From: Hyphomonas sp. | Lineage (GTDB): Bacteria > Pseudomonadota > Alphaproteobacteria > Caulobacterales > Hyphomonadaceae | Reading direction: 5' to 3' | Length of the DNA: 12,815 nt | NCBI GenBank assembly: GCA_024743015.1 | Contig: JANSXJ010000079.1 | Location: forward strand, 1-12,815 | Notes under the pieces: model-generated | The model's input: the letters and a program-made list of their open reading frames with translations, nothing else | Databases searched by the model: none | What the model was told of the DNA's origin: nothing | Position numbers and translations under genes: made by a program | In this document: positions 12,094-12,815 of the stretch, in pieces | Layout of the letters: each line of letters opens with the position of its first letter | How positions within the stretch are numbered: position 1 is the first letter of the stretch

Positions 12094-12815
12094 ATGACGC
12101 TAAGTAGAAAACTCATCTGCGGAGCATCGCTTGCTGCGCTAATGGCAGGCGGAACCGCCTACGCGCAGGACCAAGGCGGCGACGAGCTGCGTCAGCAAAC
12201 GGTGACGGTGACCGGGTCATTCATCGCTGGCACGCCAGAAGACGCTGCGCTTCCGGTTGATGTTCTAACCGCGCAGGATTTGAAGCTTGAGGGTGATCCA
12301 TCGATTACCGAGTTGATCCGGAATTTGGGTGTTTCATCAGGTGTGGATGGACAGACCAACCAGTTCGCGTCGAACGGCCTGGAGGGGACTTCGAACATCA
12401 ACCTGCGTGGCCTTGGACCTGCACGGACGCTCGTATTGCTGAACGGTCGCCGAGAAGCGCCTGCACCTTACGCCATCGGTGAGCAGGCTCAGCTTTTCGT
12501 TGACACGAACATGATTCCATCTGCCGCGATCGGTCGCGTCGAAGTTCTGAAAGACGGCGCCGCGGCTCTGTATGGTTCTGACGCTATCGCCGGCGTTGTG
12601 AACTTCATTACGCGCGACGATCTTGATGGCTTTGAAGTGTCTGGAAGTTTCCAGCAATTCGACGGCACGGATGGCGAGTACGACGTTTCAGCAGCTTATG
12701 GTTTGCAAGGCAGTAACTGGAACTGGGTAACGTCGGTTGGCTATCAGTTCCGCAATGAAGCAACGCTGCTTGATCAGGATTGGGCTATTCTTCCCTTCGC
12801 TGACAATCCCGTCGG
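12094..12815 (+). CDS. TonB-dependent outer-membrane receptor, N-terminal part (3' end outside the window)
   Basis: The first 240 codons are present. The ATG at 12094 has GGAGG 5 bases upstream, a strong site. Residues 1-24 form a signal peptide (TAYA then Gln25). QQTVTVTG (34-41) is a TonB box-like segment. The plug domain follows, with SITELIRNLGVSSG, a conserved INLRGLGPARTLVLLNGRR block (about 102-120) and RVEVLKDGAAALYGSDAIAGVVNF before the first barrel strands. This is the abundant alphaproteobacterial/sphingomonad receptor type that takes up siderophores, sugars, peptides or vitamins. The plug alone does not reveal the ligand. Unlike the receptor at 7991 it has no His-rich loop in the visible part. 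Confidence 0.9.
   Translation, partial: MTLSRKLICGASLAALMAGGTAYAQDQGGDELRQQTVTVTGSFIAGTPEDAALPVDVLTAQDLKLEGDPSITELIRNLGVSSGVDGQTNQFASNGLEGTSNINLRGLGPARTLVLLNGRREAPAPYAIGEQAQLFVDTNMIPSAAIGRVEVLKDGAAALYGSDAIAGVVNFITRDDLDGFEVSGSFQQFDGTDGEYDVSAAYGLQGSNWNWVTSVGYQFRNEATLLDQDWAILPFADNPV

Overview
The window looks like chromosomal DNA from an alphaproteobacterium. The main pointers are a long-form methylsuccinyl-CoA dehydrogenase (Mcd) of the ethylmalonyl-CoA pathway, two large TonB-dependent receptors of the type common in Caulobacterales/Hyphomonadaceae-like marine bacteria, a stand-alone purQ, and a moderately high GC content (judged by eye). The family-level placement is inference. I see no mobile element, CRISPR array, rRNA or tRNA. 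Genes are tightly packed and alternate between strands.

Layout. Bases 1-1086 (-) hold the N-terminal 362 codons of a membrane-anchored arylsulfotransferase (ASST)-family protein that runs off the left edge. Upstream of it on the same strand is purQ (1239-1901, -). Divergent from purQ is an RluF/RluB-type 23S rRNA pseudouridine synthase (2027-2944, +), with a perfect 17-base palindrome between them. It meets tail-to-tail a secreted PAN/Apple-domain protein with a Pro/Ala-rich tail (2941-3753, -). A MATE efflux transporter (3990-5399, +) meets tail-to-tail a CpcT/CpeT-like lipoprotein (5396-6073, -), which lies 31 bases downstream of mcd (6105-7790, -) as a likely two-gene operon.

From the 200-base region 7791-7990, mcd is transcribed leftward and a metal-receptor operon rightward. 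The operon is a TonB-dependent receptor with His/Asp/Glu-rich loops, ZnuD-like (7991-10105), and a MerC-domain small membrane protein whose ATG overlaps the receptor stop codon (10105-10482). This looks like a zinc (or related divalent metal) uptake unit, with a Zur-box-like inverted repeat just before the receptor. The MerC gene overlaps the end of selO (10461-11864, -), a protein AMPylase pseudokinase with an unusual C-terminus. Directly upstream of selO is a 37-codon ORF with its own ribosome binding site (11873-11986, -). A second TonB-dependent receptor starts at 12094 (+) and leaves the window on the right.

The best candidates for follow-up are the receptor-MerC pair and its operator, the mcd-cpeT-like operon in an apparently non-phototrophic genome, the small ORF before selO, the atypical SelO C-terminus, and repeated inverted repeats of the form CTGC-N3-GCAG. 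All three convergent gene pairs overlap at their 3' ends, two of them through the same TTAG.
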